Below are positions 1-6,731 of a stretch of DNA of 30,398 nucleotides, piece by piece. This DNA is from a virus, in IMG/VR virus record IMGVR_UViG_3300034759_000309, positions 1 to 30,398 of that record; one strand, given 5' to 3'. Below the pieces are notes generated by a model. That model was not told the DNA's origin and made no database searches. It saw only the letters and a program-made list of their open reading frames with translations. Made by a program: the position numbers and the translations under genes. Positions within the stretch are counted from its first letter, which is position 1; each line of letters opens with the position of its first letter.

Positions 1-464
1 GGATTTGACTTGTTTGTGGCATTTATTACATTTTCAATCATTTCAACAAATGTTGAATATTTTATTTTTATTGATGTTTCTTTATCACTTTCTTTAATAA
101 TTTTTGTAATATCTATTACATACTCAGGTAAAACTATCGGCAACCGCGCTTCAATTTCATTGCCGGTGGCAGATATGGTTAGTTCGTTTTCTTTTGCTGT
201 AAAGCTGATATCATCGTCGGGCAATTGTCTGATGATGTTGGCGAATGTTTCGGCCTTTACTGCAATACTGCCGTTTTCTATTACGTTTGCGTCAATGTAT
301 TGGTTCATGCCTGCATTGTCTGATGATGCTGTCAACTTTAACCTGCTTTTTTCTGCATCTATAAAAATAGATGCCCACAGAGGATTAACAGGTTTTTTAG
401 GCACCATCCTGATTAAATTTTCAATCGCTTCTTTTAAAATGCTGTTTTTAACAGTAAATTTCAT
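1..464 (-). CDS. dnaN: DNA polymerase III beta sliding clamp, N-terminal part (runs off the left edge)
   Basis: The first 154 codons of a sliding clamp, which encircles DNA and holds polymerase on it. The protein starts MKFTVKNSILKEAIENL and shows the domain 1 pattern: a helix, a strand with LKLTASSDNAGM where clamps carry an LTATD-like motif, then GSIAVKAETFANIIRQLPDD and a short ISATGNEIEARLPI strand pair. This order is typical of bacterial DnaN, which is about 370 residues, so domain 2 is only begun and domain 3 is missing. The ATG at 464 has an AAGGAGTGATATT ribosome-binding site. A clamp gene with no dnaA, recF or gyrB nearby suggests a replicon-encoded rather than a chromosomal-origin copy. 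The identification rests on motif order read by eye. Confidence 0.88.
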   Translation of the reverse strand, partial: MKFTVKNSILKEAIENLIRMVPKKPVNPLWASIFIDAEKSRLKLTASSDNAGMNQYIDANVIENGSIAVKAETFANIIRQLPDDDISFTAKENELTISATGNEIEARLPIVLPEYVIDITKIIKESDKETSIKIKYSTFVEMIENVINATNKSN

Positions 465-469
465 AATAT

Positions 470-612
470 CACTCCTTATTTTTTTTATTAAAATAGCCCG
501 GGGTTTTTATATCCGGGCAAGTTTTTAGTTTTGAAATATTAGATCGTTACTCTTGTTTTTTATATATTTTCCTTTTTATATATTTTCCTTCGTTAAAATC
601 GATCCTGTTGAC
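470..612. repeat. dnaN leader segment, duplicated at 1498-1632
   Basis: The dnaN 5' leader and the last codons of the gene upstream of it occur a second time at 1498-1632. Shared features in order are the ATATCACTCCTTATTTTTTTT ribosome-site side, a GCCCGG...CCGGGC hairpin (496-518 here, 1532-1554 in the copy), the TTTTGAAATAT block and the TCGTTAAAATCGATCCTG stretch coding for the C-terminus. The hairpin is followed by an A-rich tract on the minus strand, so it is a leader hairpin at least as much as a terminator. Confidence 0.8.
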
Positions 613-1113
613 TGTTTTGGGATTTGGTACTAGAGTATAGGAGTATGTGTATACGGTGTTGTTCATGACAACAAGCGCCCATCTATCGTCCGGTTCTTCG
701 CCATATGCATCGGCTTTGCCGTTAAGAATATATCCACGCGGCTTTAAGATTTTTACAATAATGTAGCAGAGCCACTTTTCCGCATTGTAATTGTTCATTC
801 CTTCAGCTGCACTGATATATTCTCCATTTTTCGATGCATACCAGCAACTATAATATCCCGGCTGGGTTTTAGGAGGGCGAATACCTTCACTTTCACGTAA
901 AACAGTTTGAGATTCTTTGTCAAAATAGAACTCTCCTTCGATTCCGTATCTTTTCAAAGCTTCTTCTTCTGAAATCATTTTTAGCTCGGCTATTTTTCTT
1001 ATGTCCCGGGCTTCCCTGCGGAACATTGCCAAATTATTGATAAGATCAACAGTTTCTCTGTCTAAATTTTTATCAGGATAAAATTCACCACTGAAGTCAG
1101 TCACATAACTCAT
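547..1113 (-). CDS. Hypothetical protein of a phage/plasmid-type family
   Basis: A soluble protein of about 188 residues without signal peptide or membrane segment. The start chosen is the ATG at 1113 (MSYVTDFSG), 12 bases after AAAGGAG; the ATG at 1125 touches the Shine-Dalgarno sequence and is unlikely. The second half has the pattern CWYASKNGEY, then a helix (EKWLCYIIVKIL), then GYILNGKADAYGEEPDDRW and a final strand. An order of helix, GY...G...YGEE.DD and V..N.V is known to me from short phage and plasmid proteins of unknown role. Its 3' end and downstream spacer are duplicated near 1600. Confidence 0.6.
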   Translation of the reverse strand: MSYVTDFSGEFYPDKNLDRETVDLINNLAMFRREARDIRKIAELKMISEEEALKRYGIEGEFYFDKESQTVLRESEGIRPPKTQPGYYSCWYASKNGEYISAAEGMNNYNAEKWLCYIIVKILKPRGYILNGKADAYGEEPDDRWALVVMNNTVYTYSYTLVPNPKTVNRIDFNEGKYIKRKIYKKQE

Positions 1114-1254
1114 AAAATAATTCATCTCCTTTATTTTTTTAAATTTAAATATAGCAAAACCCGCATGAGCTACAGGCTTTAGCAAGCATCATTATAGAAG
1201 CAGAGCATGCCTGCCTCTATAACCTAAAATTCTATTTTTTTATACAAAACTGTT

Positions 1255-1482
1255 TTATTTGGAAGAAACAAGCGCCCAGAATGACTCCAGGGCACTTGTT
1301 AAATTTACATTGCCGTTGAATATACCATCATATAAAGCTGTAGTTATTTCATTTTTCTTAACTGCAGCTGTTCTTAAAATACGTGTAAAATCATACATTA
1401 AAACTTTACCGTCCTGACCGTCTCGCTTCATGTGCCAGTTGCATAATATACATACAACAAAAGTATTTGCATCATCTACCAA
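1255..1482 (-). pseudogene. 3' fragment of the zinc-finger gene at 2300-2746, fused to a dnaN-type leader
   Basis: Seventy-five codons that closely match the C-terminal half of the protein at 2300-2746, sharing NTFVVCILCNWH, RTAAVKKNEITTALYD and LTSALxSFWALVS. The part carrying the CxxC pairs is absent. Similarity to the parent extends a few codons upstream of the TTG at 1482 (EYYS). There it switches abruptly to a copy of the dnaN leader, including its AAGGAGTGATATTA ribosome site. It is therefore a chimeric relic; translation from the TTG is possible but no function is implied. Confidence 0.7.
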
Positions 1483-1497
1483 CGAATAATATTCCTT

Positions 1498-1632
1498 AAT
1501 ATCACTCCTTATTTTTTTTAAAATTAAAACTGCCCGGAACTTTCATTCCTGGGCAAGTTTTCAATTTTGAAATATCGGTTCGTTGCTTTTATTTTTTATA
1601 TATTTTCCGTCGTTAAAATCGATCCTGCAGAA
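1498..1632. repeat. Second copy of the dnaN leader and upstream gene end
   Basis: A diverged copy of 470-612. The minus strand reads the last codons of the 547-1113 gene (VDFN-like, here IDFNDGKYIKNK), the GCCCGG/CCGGGC-type hairpin at 1532-1554 and the dnaN ribosome-binding site. Homology stops near 1632, where an IS605-type end remnant begins, so the rest of the duplicated gene was probably lost through that insertion. Confidence 0.75.
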
Positions 1633-1639
1633 AATGTGG

Positions 1640-1849
1640 ATACCAATCTGATGCGGATAGGGTGGGGCATTAAACATAGCTGTGAGAACGTTTGATGCTC
1701 TCGGGGCATGACCCCGTGAGAAATGGGAGCGCGACACCCTTTAAGACCAAGGTGATAAAACGGTCAAACTGGGGAATACTAGCTAACCTGCGGCGTGTGC
1801 CGCCGTCTCACGGTGAGATGCCCCCTAATTCTTTAGGAGAGGATGTCAC
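1640..1849 (+). mobile_element. Remnant of an IS200/IS605-type right end
   Basis: About 210 bases rich in small hairpins (GCGGC GTGT GCCGC near 1790, TCTCAC GGTGAGA near 1810). They end in CCCCCTAATTCTTTAGGAG followed by AGGATGTCAC. The tnpB element at 24261 and the relic at 6463 end in the same way on the opposite strand: a palindrome around CTTTAG, then GAGGA-GTCAC. I could not find a convincing tnpB coding tail here. It is best explained as a solo right end, possibly with the guide-RNA scaffold that overlaps such ends. Confidence 0.5.
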
Positions 1850-2163
1850 TGCCCCTCATAATCTTCTATCTTTTTAAAAACCATTTTGCCTGTGCCGTTC
1901 ATTTCTACGGAAAACGCTTCTTTTTTTGTGCTTTCTTTTGGTTCAGGCAAAACTTTGTTTAAAAATTTAACAAGAACTACAAGAATCTTAAGGCTTATAT
2001 AATCTCTTACCGTTAAAAGATTTCCGCCGCATTCAGGACATGGTTTATTTATCCAATTTCGATAAAAATTTAAAGCTTCATCAGGATTGTCGAATTCTAG
2101 TTCTTCTCTATAATTGCAATTGTCGCATTTTATGCCTTTTATTTTTAAGGAAAACACTTTCAA
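1846..2163 (-). CDS. Small zinc-ribbon hypothetical protein
   Basis: A 105-residue protein starting at a TTG (2163) eight bases after AGGAGG. The N-terminal half has a probable zinc site: CDNCNYR near residue 14 and CPECGG near residue 42. An amphipathic helix follows (LKILVVLVKFLNKVLPEPK), then a charged tail ending EMNGTGKMVFKKIEDYEGQ. A paralogue that shares IKCDN, WINKPCP.CG.NLLT.RDYI and the EMNGTGK tail lies at 14278-14605, but is frameshifted. The start overlaps the stop of a tiny upstream frame (TTGA). Function unknown; these ribbons often bind nucleic acid or a partner protein. Confidence 0.65.
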   Translation of the reverse strand: MKVFSLKIKGIKCDNCNYREELEFDNPDEALNFYRNWINKPCPECGGNLLTVRDYISLKILVVLVKFLNKVLPEPKESTKKEAFSVEMNGTGKMVFKKIEDYEGQ

Positions 2164-2250
2164 TTTTGCTTCCTCCTTTGTTTTTCGGATTCAGCGATAT
2201 GGGAGTTCTTGTACTTCTCAAAAAAATATGATTTTACATCATCTGTCATT
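2160..2250 (-). pseudogene. Tiny gene with a one-base homopolymer frameshift
   Basis: The ATG at 2250 follows GGGAGTGAAAAA and encodes MTDDVKSYFF. It then meets a TGA because of a run of eight A on the plus strand (from 2220). With seven, the frame would continue EKYKNSHIAESEKQRRKQN and stop in a TGA that overlaps the TTG start of the next gene, a typical coupled arrangement. Either an assembly error or a genuine indel. Confidence 0.45.
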
Positions 2251-2299
2251 TTTTCACTCCCGTCATATAGGCATATCTTTATTGATTTTTGCCCCTGTT

Positions 2300-2746
2300 T
2301 TAGCTGAAAGAAACAAGCGCCCAGAACGACTTCAGAGCGCTTGTTAAATTCATATTACTGTTGGTTATGCTATCATATAAAGCTGTAGTTATTTCATTTT
2401 TCTTGACTGCGGCTGTTCTTATGCTGTGCATAGAATTATACATTAAGATTTTATCACCCTGACCGTTATGCTTTATGTGCCAGTTGCATAATATACATAC
2501 AACAAAAGTATTTGCATTATCTACTATTGAATAATATTCTTTTTTTACTTTTATAAGTTTTGCCGTAAGCGGCAGACCTTCATAGCCGCAATGGATGCAG
2601 CGTGCTTCGCTTTCAACCGCTTCAACAGTATATGGCTGTTTTGTCTGCATGTTTATGCCCGCAACATATATTAAATGTTTAAATCTAATATGCGGGGAAA
2701 AGCATTCAGAACATACATGGATGTCATTGATATACTGCATGTCCAT
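2300..2746 (-). CDS. Hypothetical protein with N-terminal zinc finger
   Basis: A 148-residue protein. The first half holds two cysteine pairs, CSEC near residue 12 and CIHCGY near residue 50, which fits a zinc ribbon. The second half (VVCILCNWH, helix KKNEITTALYD, LTSALKSFWALVS) is probably a small alpha/beta domain. The ATG at 2746 is preceded by GAAGAGATCTGATC. Its 3' half is duplicated at 1255-1499. I do not recognise a named family; the neighbours are other small zinc-ribbon proteins and radC. Confidence 0.6.
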   Translation of the reverse strand: MDMQYINDIHVCSECFSPHIRFKHLIYVAGINMQTKQPYTVEAVESEARCIHCGYEGLPLTAKLIKVKKEYYSIVDNANTFVVCILCNWHIKHNGQGDKILMYNSMHSIRTAAVKKNEITTALYDSITNSNMNLTSALKSFWALVSFS

Positions 2747-2801
2747 GATCAGATCTCTTCTTTCTTCCCAAAGATAAAAACGAAAAGGGAAAAACGATCT
2801 G

Positions 2802-3248
2802 CTACAGCAAGCGTCTTTCCTTTATGCTAACATATCGATTTTCACCGATAATGATATGATCGAGCAGCTTTATGCCGATTATATCACCAGCTTTGGCTAG
2901 ATTTTTTGTGATCTGTATATCGATATCGCTCGGCTCAGGATTGCCGGATGGATGGTTGTGAGCAATTATTATAGAACTGGCATTATGCATTACTGCTCTT
3001 TTATATATTTCTCTGGGGTGAACAATGCTTTCATCCACCGAGCCATGGCTTACTTCGAATATGCCTGTTATATTGTGTTTTGTATCAAGCGTTATTAATA
3101 CAACGATTTCTTCAGCCAAATTTTCCATGTCAAATACTTTATTAATTATTTCCACTACATCTTCTGGCGTTTTAACAGGGTTAAAATTGTATTCTTCCGA
3201 TTTTTCTCTAACAACCTTCAGCTTTAAAAGCGAAACAATTTCCTTCAT
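2802..3248 (-). CDS. radC: RadC-family JAB/MPN domain protein
   Basis: A 148-residue protein that matches the C-terminal JAB/MPN domain of RadC. The JAMM-type metal site is plain: a Glu in the strand near residue 70, AHNHPSGNPEPSDIDI around residue 95-110 (HxH then Asp), and the closing LLDHIIIG...VS..E signature. The N-terminal helix-hairpin-helix of full RadC (about 220 residues) is absent, as in many plasmid and phage copies. RadC is a predicted metalloprotein of unclear biochemical role, long and probably wrongly linked to repair. A stable hairpin separates its ribosome-binding site from the ATG. Confidence 0.9.
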   Translation of the reverse strand: MKEIVSLLKLKVVREKSEEYNFNPVKTPEDVVEIINKVFDMENLAEEIVVLITLDTKHNITGIFEVSHGSVDESIVHPREIYKRAVMHNASSIIIAHNHPSGNPEPSDIDIQITKNLAKAGDIIGIKLLDHIIIGENRYVSIKERRLL

Positions 3249-3290
3249 AATTATTGACCGATGCGGTTTTCTGCACCGGTTCCTCCTTTC
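3249..3290 (-). promoter_or_regulatory. Hairpin between Shine-Dalgarno and start codon of radC
   Basis: On the minus strand AAAGGAGGA (3281-3290) is followed at once by ACCGGTGC-AGAAAACC-GCATCGGT (3257-3280), then CAATAATT and the ATG. The eight-pair stem includes one G-U. Unfolded, the spacing is over 30 bases and initiation should be poor. Folded, the Shine-Dalgarno lies about nine bases from the ATG. No in-frame ATG, GTG or TTG lies closer. Confidence 0.6.
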
Positions 3291-3307
3291 CTTTATAAAT
3301 TTAGATT

Positions 3308-3341
3308 AACGTGGGAAACAGATTTGACTGTTCCCCACGTT
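3308..3341 (-). terminator. Hairpin between the AAA+ ATPase and radC genes
   Basis: An inverted repeat, ACGTGGG-AACAG on one side and CTGTT-CCCACGT on the other. It lies 18 bases past the stop of the AAA+ ATPase gene on the minus strand. The uridine tract is better on the plus-strand side (GTTTTTG), so termination may be bidirectional. Confidence 0.55.
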
Positions 3342-3358
3342 TTTGTACATTTTTAAGT

Positions 3359-4405
3359 TTAAGCCGCAAGAAACACTTCTTTATGTTCCTTAGACCATGC
3401 AGTAAATTCCGGCAACGCGATAAAAGAATCACCTGCTCCGCCGGAAAATATATCTTTCAGCACGAGTACCTGAAATTCAGCGGGGATTTTTTTAATGTAA
3501 TGCATCAGGTTTGCAGCAAATTTTCCGGCATTTTTCCTCTTTTTTGCAGCTACAATCCTTGCAGCCAGAGCACCGCATACCGCATACGTTACATCCGGTC
3601 GTGTAGGGGCACTTACATCTTCACCGTTCAAAATTGCATCGGGATCGGGCATTTCGTCCCTTAGTCTGCAGAAAGCCGTAAATTCCGCCGCCGGCCCATC
3701 ACCCACACAACCGGCTATGGCTTTTTGATCCATGCCGCTGTTTGCAATTATTTTGCTGACATAATCGCCCCATATCCTTGGTGTAGGGTAGGCTACCTGT
3801 CCGGTCGGCTTCCAGAGCAGATTAGGCCTATAGTTCAGAAACGAAATAACTTCTTCCCTGACATTATTGTCATATGCCCATGCCTTCCATGCTTCGAAAT
3901 TTACTTCTATCCCTTCGCTTTGGATGTCCATGGGTGGAAGCGAACAGGCGACGGGAATGTGGACGAACCGGTTCGCAAGGCTGGATATGATTTGATAAGT
4001 ACCGGCCTTGTCCGACACTCTGTTTGATGCCGCTACCACCCTCCAGCCGTCTGGCAGCTTATACTCACCAAGCCTGCGATCCAGAACAAGCTGAAGAGCT
4101 GCAGCCTGAACATCTCGCGGGGCTTGAAGAAGCTCGTCGAGGAACAACAGGCCGTATTTTCCGTCTCTTTTTTCCTCCGGGAGCTCAACCGGAGGATACC
4201 ACTTAGTTCTTCCTGTTTCATGGTCTGGTACCGGTATTCCCCTGAGATCTACAGGACTCATTTGGCTTAACCGGAGGTCGATTAATTTCCAACCTCGTTC
4301 CTGTGCCTCTTGTCTTATCATTGATGATTTGCCTACGCCTGGAGGCCCCCAGAACAAGATTGGAAGATTAACATCAATTAAATTTTTCAGGGTTTTGATA
4401 AGCAA
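3359..4405 (-). CDS. MoxR-like AAA+ ATPase
   Basis: A 348-residue ATPase starting with TTG at 4405, after AAAGGGTG. Walker A is GPPGVGKSS near residue 20, Walker B is GLLFLDELLQA near residue 88, sensor 1 is ASNR near residue 126 and the arginine-finger region is SLANRFVH. These are the hallmarks of MoxR-type AAA+ proteins, ring-forming chaperone or remodelling ATPases. They usually act with a von Willebrand A-domain partner encoded next door. No such partner is visible here; the next gene upstream is a small unknown. The C-terminal 150 residues form a helical lid without recognised motifs. The protein it remodels cannot be inferred. Confidence 0.85.
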   Translation of the reverse strand: MLIKTLKNLIDVNLPILFWGPPGVGKSSMIRQEAQERGWKLIDLRLSQMSPVDLRGIPVPDHETGRTKWYPPVELPEEKRDGKYGLLFLDELLQAPRDVQAAALQLVLDRRLGEYKLPDGWRVVAASNRVSDKAGTYQIISSLANRFVHIPVACSLPPMDIQSEGIEVNFEAWKAWAYDNNVREEVISFLNYRPNLLWKPTGQVAYPTPRIWGDYVSKIIANSGMDQKAIAGCVGDGPAAEFTAFCRLRDEMPDPDAILNGEDVSAPTRPDVTYAVCGALAARIVAAKKRKNAGKFAANLMHYIKKIPAEFQVLVLKDIFSGGAGDSFIALPEFTAWSKEHKEVFLAA

Positions 4406-4447
4406 TTATGAACACCCTTTCATATAAATTTTAATTAAGAATAAATC

Positions 4448-4472
4448 GAGCCTTGCAATGATAGCAAGGCTC
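4448..4472 (-). terminator. Intergenic hairpin
   Basis: A perfect nine-base inverted repeat, GAGCCTTGC with GCAAGGCTC. It lies between the 4515 gene and the AAA+ gene, in the leader of the latter. It lacks a long uridine run, so attenuation or mRNA stabilisation is as likely as termination. Confidence 0.5.
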
Positions 4473-4514
4473 CAACATTAAAATATAAATCCCAGACAAT
4501 CTGTTTGGTGCTTT

Positions 4515-4919
4515 CTACAATCTGCCCAACAATTCTTCGCGAATTATAGTCTTGACACCGGATGGCGTACGATCATGAGGATCGCCTGTATACTGTAGCA
4601 GTGCATTACCGGATTCATCAAATACTGTAACCAACCGTCCATCGCTTTGCCATTTATATTTTTTCCCGTGTACAGTTACTGTACGTAATTTGCCATCGGC
4701 ATAATTGGTAGTCGGACGTTCGAGAACTATTTCAAGCCGTGCAATTTTGCTCCCCTTACGCAAGGGTGGACGTTCTGACAGTTCCTTTAAAGCATTTAGC
4801 GCATCATCAAAGTTAGTAAAGGGTGGTTCATAAGAAGCAGGGATAAAATCGTAATAAGTGGCTCCATCTGGTGTTTTATCCATACGCTGTGCCCGATATA
4901 GATATACAGGTTTAGACAT
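4515..4919 (-). CDS. Hypothetical protein
   Basis: A 134-residue soluble protein beginning MSKPVYLYRAQRMD, with AAAAGGAGGAATTTTTAA before the ATG. It is rich in short beta strands (RLEIVLERP, LRTVTVHGKKYKW, GRLVTVFDESGNALLQYTG) and has no cysteine cluster, signal or membrane segment. I do not recognise the family. Its leader is nearly the same as that of the small gene just upstream (4987-5163), so the two may have arisen or be controlled together. Confidence 0.6.
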   Translation of the reverse strand: MSKPVYLYRAQRMDKTPDGATYYDFIPASYEPPFTNFDDALNALKELSERPPLRKGSKIARLEIVLERPTTNYADGKLRTVTVHGKKYKWQSDGRLVTVFDESGNALLQYTGDPHDRTPSGVKTIIREELLGRL

Positions 4920-4920
4920 T

Positions 4921-4973
4921 TAAAAATTCCTCCTTTTGTTTTTTAAATTTCCGTCCCGATAGTTTCGAAACGG
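4921..4973 (-). repeat. Leader module, copy A (copy B at 5164-5218)
   Basis: Both leaders read, on the minus strand: a CCG...CGG hairpin around ACTAT, the tract AAATTTAAAAAA, then AAAGGAGGAATTTT and the ATG. Copy B has a perfect seven-base stem, CCGTTCC/GGAACGG (5196-5218); copy A (4951-4973) is weaker. The similarity reaches upstream of any ribosome-binding need, so it is a duplicated 5' untranslated region. Confidence 0.65.
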
Positions 4974-4986
4974 TAAAATATAAAAC

Positions 4987-5163
4987 CTAAGCAACCTGCC
5001 TACAGTCAGATGTTAAGATAAAGCATTGTTCGGCAGGATATATGGCAACATGATCGTTGCTGCATAAAATTACTGTTGCGGTACCGTGAATACCGTCAAA
5101 TTCGATCAATCTGGCTAGTCCCTTTGGTGTTTCTATAAGCTCGCGAACTTCTTTGTAATACAT
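4987..5163 (-). CDS. Small hypothetical protein (58 residues)
   Basis: The ATG at 5163 follows AAAAGGAGGAATTTTAA, as good a ribosome site as any in the window. The product begins MYYKEVRELIETPKGLARLI and ends in SDCRQVA with a TAG stop. It has a strand-rich core (GTATVILCSNDHVAIYP) and three scattered cysteines. No family recognised. The duplicated leader it shares with the 4515 gene supports it being a true gene. Confidence 0.6.
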   Translation of the reverse strand: MYYKEVRELIETPKGLARLIEFDGIHGTATVILCSNDHVAIYPAEQCFILTSDCRQVA

Positions 5164-5218
5164 TTAAAATTCCTCCTTTTTTATTTTTTAAATTTCCGTT
5201 CCAATAGTTTCGGAACGG
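5164..5218 (-). repeat. Leader module, copy B
   Basis: Partner of 4921-4973. The hairpin CCGTTCC/GGAACGG at 5196-5218 lies about 25 bases upstream of the AAGGAGG site of the 58-residue gene. Confidence 0.6.
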
Positions 5219-5298
5219 CTGTATATATAACAAAGTTCTCCGGTTATGCTGGAGAACTAAATAAAGTTATTTTAAAAAAACAAAAACATAAGTCAATA

Positions 5299-5317
5299 AG
5301 AGGGGGGCGCCCCTCTT
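5299..5317 (-). terminator. Terminator of the 5319-6335 gene
   Basis: The GC-rich palindrome GAGGGG...CCCCTC begins one to two bases after the TAA stop of the minus-strand gene. A T-rich stretch follows 10-15 bases later. Its position strongly suggests transcript end formation. Confidence 0.6.
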
Positions 5318-5318
5318 C

Positions 5319-6335
5319 TTATACTGCTTGGCTTTCCATTTGCCTTTCTACACCGAACAGCTCTTCTAAAACATCATCCATTTCGTTTGCTTCGAAGAAT
5401 TCTCGCCAGTTTTCCAGCTTTTCATAAAAATCTTCTACGGAGTTTGCCCATCTTGAAAATTCTTCGCAAACGAAATCTATGGCCTTAAATATAGCTTCGT
5501 ATCCTTTGTTTGCTTTTTCTGCAATGTTTTTTATATTGTTCAGCGAATCTAAAGATTCCCAGAGCAATTCGGATATTCTGTCAAGCAAGGAATTAATGTA
5601 TTCTTCCATGCTGCTTATTTCATCAATATTGGTTCTAATATCATATTCTGTTAAATTAACAAACATCAGATCTTTGTTTGAAATATTATTTTTTAATATT
5701 AATTGAAAACGTTTTTCAGCCTCGTACGGGTTGGGTGCATCCTTTATTTGGTCTATCGTTTTGTATATTTCAATCATAAATCGCAGAAAGTCAATAAAAT
5801 CGTAAAAACTCTTAATATCGGCGACAAACTCAACATCATCATATTCATCATAATCAGCATAATCCGATATTGGTGGGAGTTTAAACTTTATACTGTAATA
5901 ATTACATATTCCATAACTATAACTATCTTCATATGAAATTGATTTTAGACACTGGTTGATAACATCTTTTGTATCTTTACTACAATCGCAGTTTTCCCAG
6001 TATTCTCCGTTATTCATCTGTTCCAATGTATCTCTTATATCGTCTCCGACCACATCGTGAAACAGCGAAAGAAGTCTATCGCTGTTAGAACTGTCACAAA
6101 ACTCAGATGGCGGACAGGGTTCATATATTTTAACTGATTCTTCGTGCGTTTCACTTTCATAAGTACTGGCATCATCCGGAATGTCACGAATAGCTTTTTC
6201 AGCTTCTGTTATAATATTGTTTATATCGCTGAGCATTACCGCATATTTAAGCGGCACGGAAATGTCGTATTGATTAAACAGTTTAAATAACTTTTTTATA
6301 TCTTCATGTAAAATAATTTCTTCTTGGCATAACAT
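5319..6335 (-). CDS. Large acidic hypothetical protein
   Basis: About 338 residues from the ATG at 6335 (MLCQEEIILHEDIKK), chosen because GGAAGAGGTG lies eight bases upstream; the more upstream ATG at 6374 lacks such a site. The protein is strongly acidic, with runs such as DYADYDEYDDVEF, and largely helical. Its C-terminal third (EDFYEKLENWREFFEANEMDD) looks like coiled coil or helical repeats. There is a small Cys group near residue 120 (CDCSKD) but no clear zinc site. No recognised domain. A DNA mimic or a structural role could be imagined from the charge, but nothing in the sequence proves it. Confidence 0.6.
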   Translation of the reverse strand: MLCQEEIILHEDIKKLFKLFNQYDISVPLKYAVMLSDINNIITEAEKAIRDIPDDASTYESETHEESVKIYEPCPPSEFCDSSNSDRLLSLFHDVVGDDIRDTLEQMNNGEYWENCDCSKDTKDVINQCLKSISYEDSYSYGICNYYSIKFKLPPISDYADYDEYDDVEFVADIKSFYDFIDFLRFMIEIYKTIDQIKDAPNPYEAEKRFQLILKNNISNKDLMFVNLTEYDIRTNIDEISSMEEYINSLLDRISELLWESLDSLNNIKNIAEKANKGYEAIFKAIDFVCEEFSRWANSVEDFYEKLENWREFFEANEMDDVLEELFGVERQMESQAV

Positions 6336-6462
6336 CTTTACGCACCTCTTCCTTAAATATATTAATACACTCATTTCGTTCGAGGTGAGCTACTTTGCAT
6401 AGCAGTATAAACATTGGTGGGGACAACGGTATCCACAGGCATTATGATATATTCCCCAATCA

Positions 6463-6731
6463 TCACATCCTCCCACCCCTAAAGGGGTGGGGTTCCCCTT
6501 CAGGGATAGCTGGTTTACGGATGCCCAACCAGACCTAAGCAGCCTGTCTGAACGTCCCCTGTTCATGGCCTTCAGGTGTGGTTTTTCTCCACACGAACAG
6601 GTTGACCGCCGGGCGTGCCAGCGCGCCCACTACTCCCGCCGATTCGATAAAATTAGACCGGCCTCGCGGAGATACCTTTGAAGAATATTGTACGTGCCCA
6701 CCATGTCAGCATTTAATGCTTGCCCGCAATG
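6463..6731 (-). mobile_element. IS200/IS605-type element remnant (tnpB tail plus right end)
   Basis: On the minus strand a 5'-truncated tnpB tail (to 6630) is followed by about 160 bases of hairpin-rich sequence. The remnant ends in CCCCTTTAGGGGTGGGAGGA then TGTGATGA, the classic subterminal palindrome of IS605-type right ends. The stretch after the stop would hold the right-end guide RNA scaffold. The element has lost its left end and most of its gene. Confidence 0.75.
6630..6731 (-). pseudogene. tnpB: C-terminal tail of a TnpB nuclease
   Basis: Thirty-three codons reading HCGQALNADMVGTYNIL and onward to a TAG at 6630. The CG...NAD..G..NIL pattern is the last part of the zinc ribbon plus the RuvC-III aspartate of TnpB. 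Everything upstream is missing. It sits directly against, and overlaps by a few codons, the 3' end of the 6713-7165 gene. Confidence 0.8.

Noticed and set aside
10-528. Plus-strand open frame of 172 codons
   Set aside because: It is antisense to the dnaN start; the minus frame has a ribosome site and clear clamp motifs.
1692-1877. Plus-strand frame of 61 codons
   Set aside because: It lies within the IS605-type end remnant, has no ribosome site and shows no protein-like composition.
3308-5317. Integron cassette array with attC sites between small genes
   Set aside because: The intergenic hairpins differ in sequence and lack the conserved attC core ends; they look like terminators or leader hairpins.
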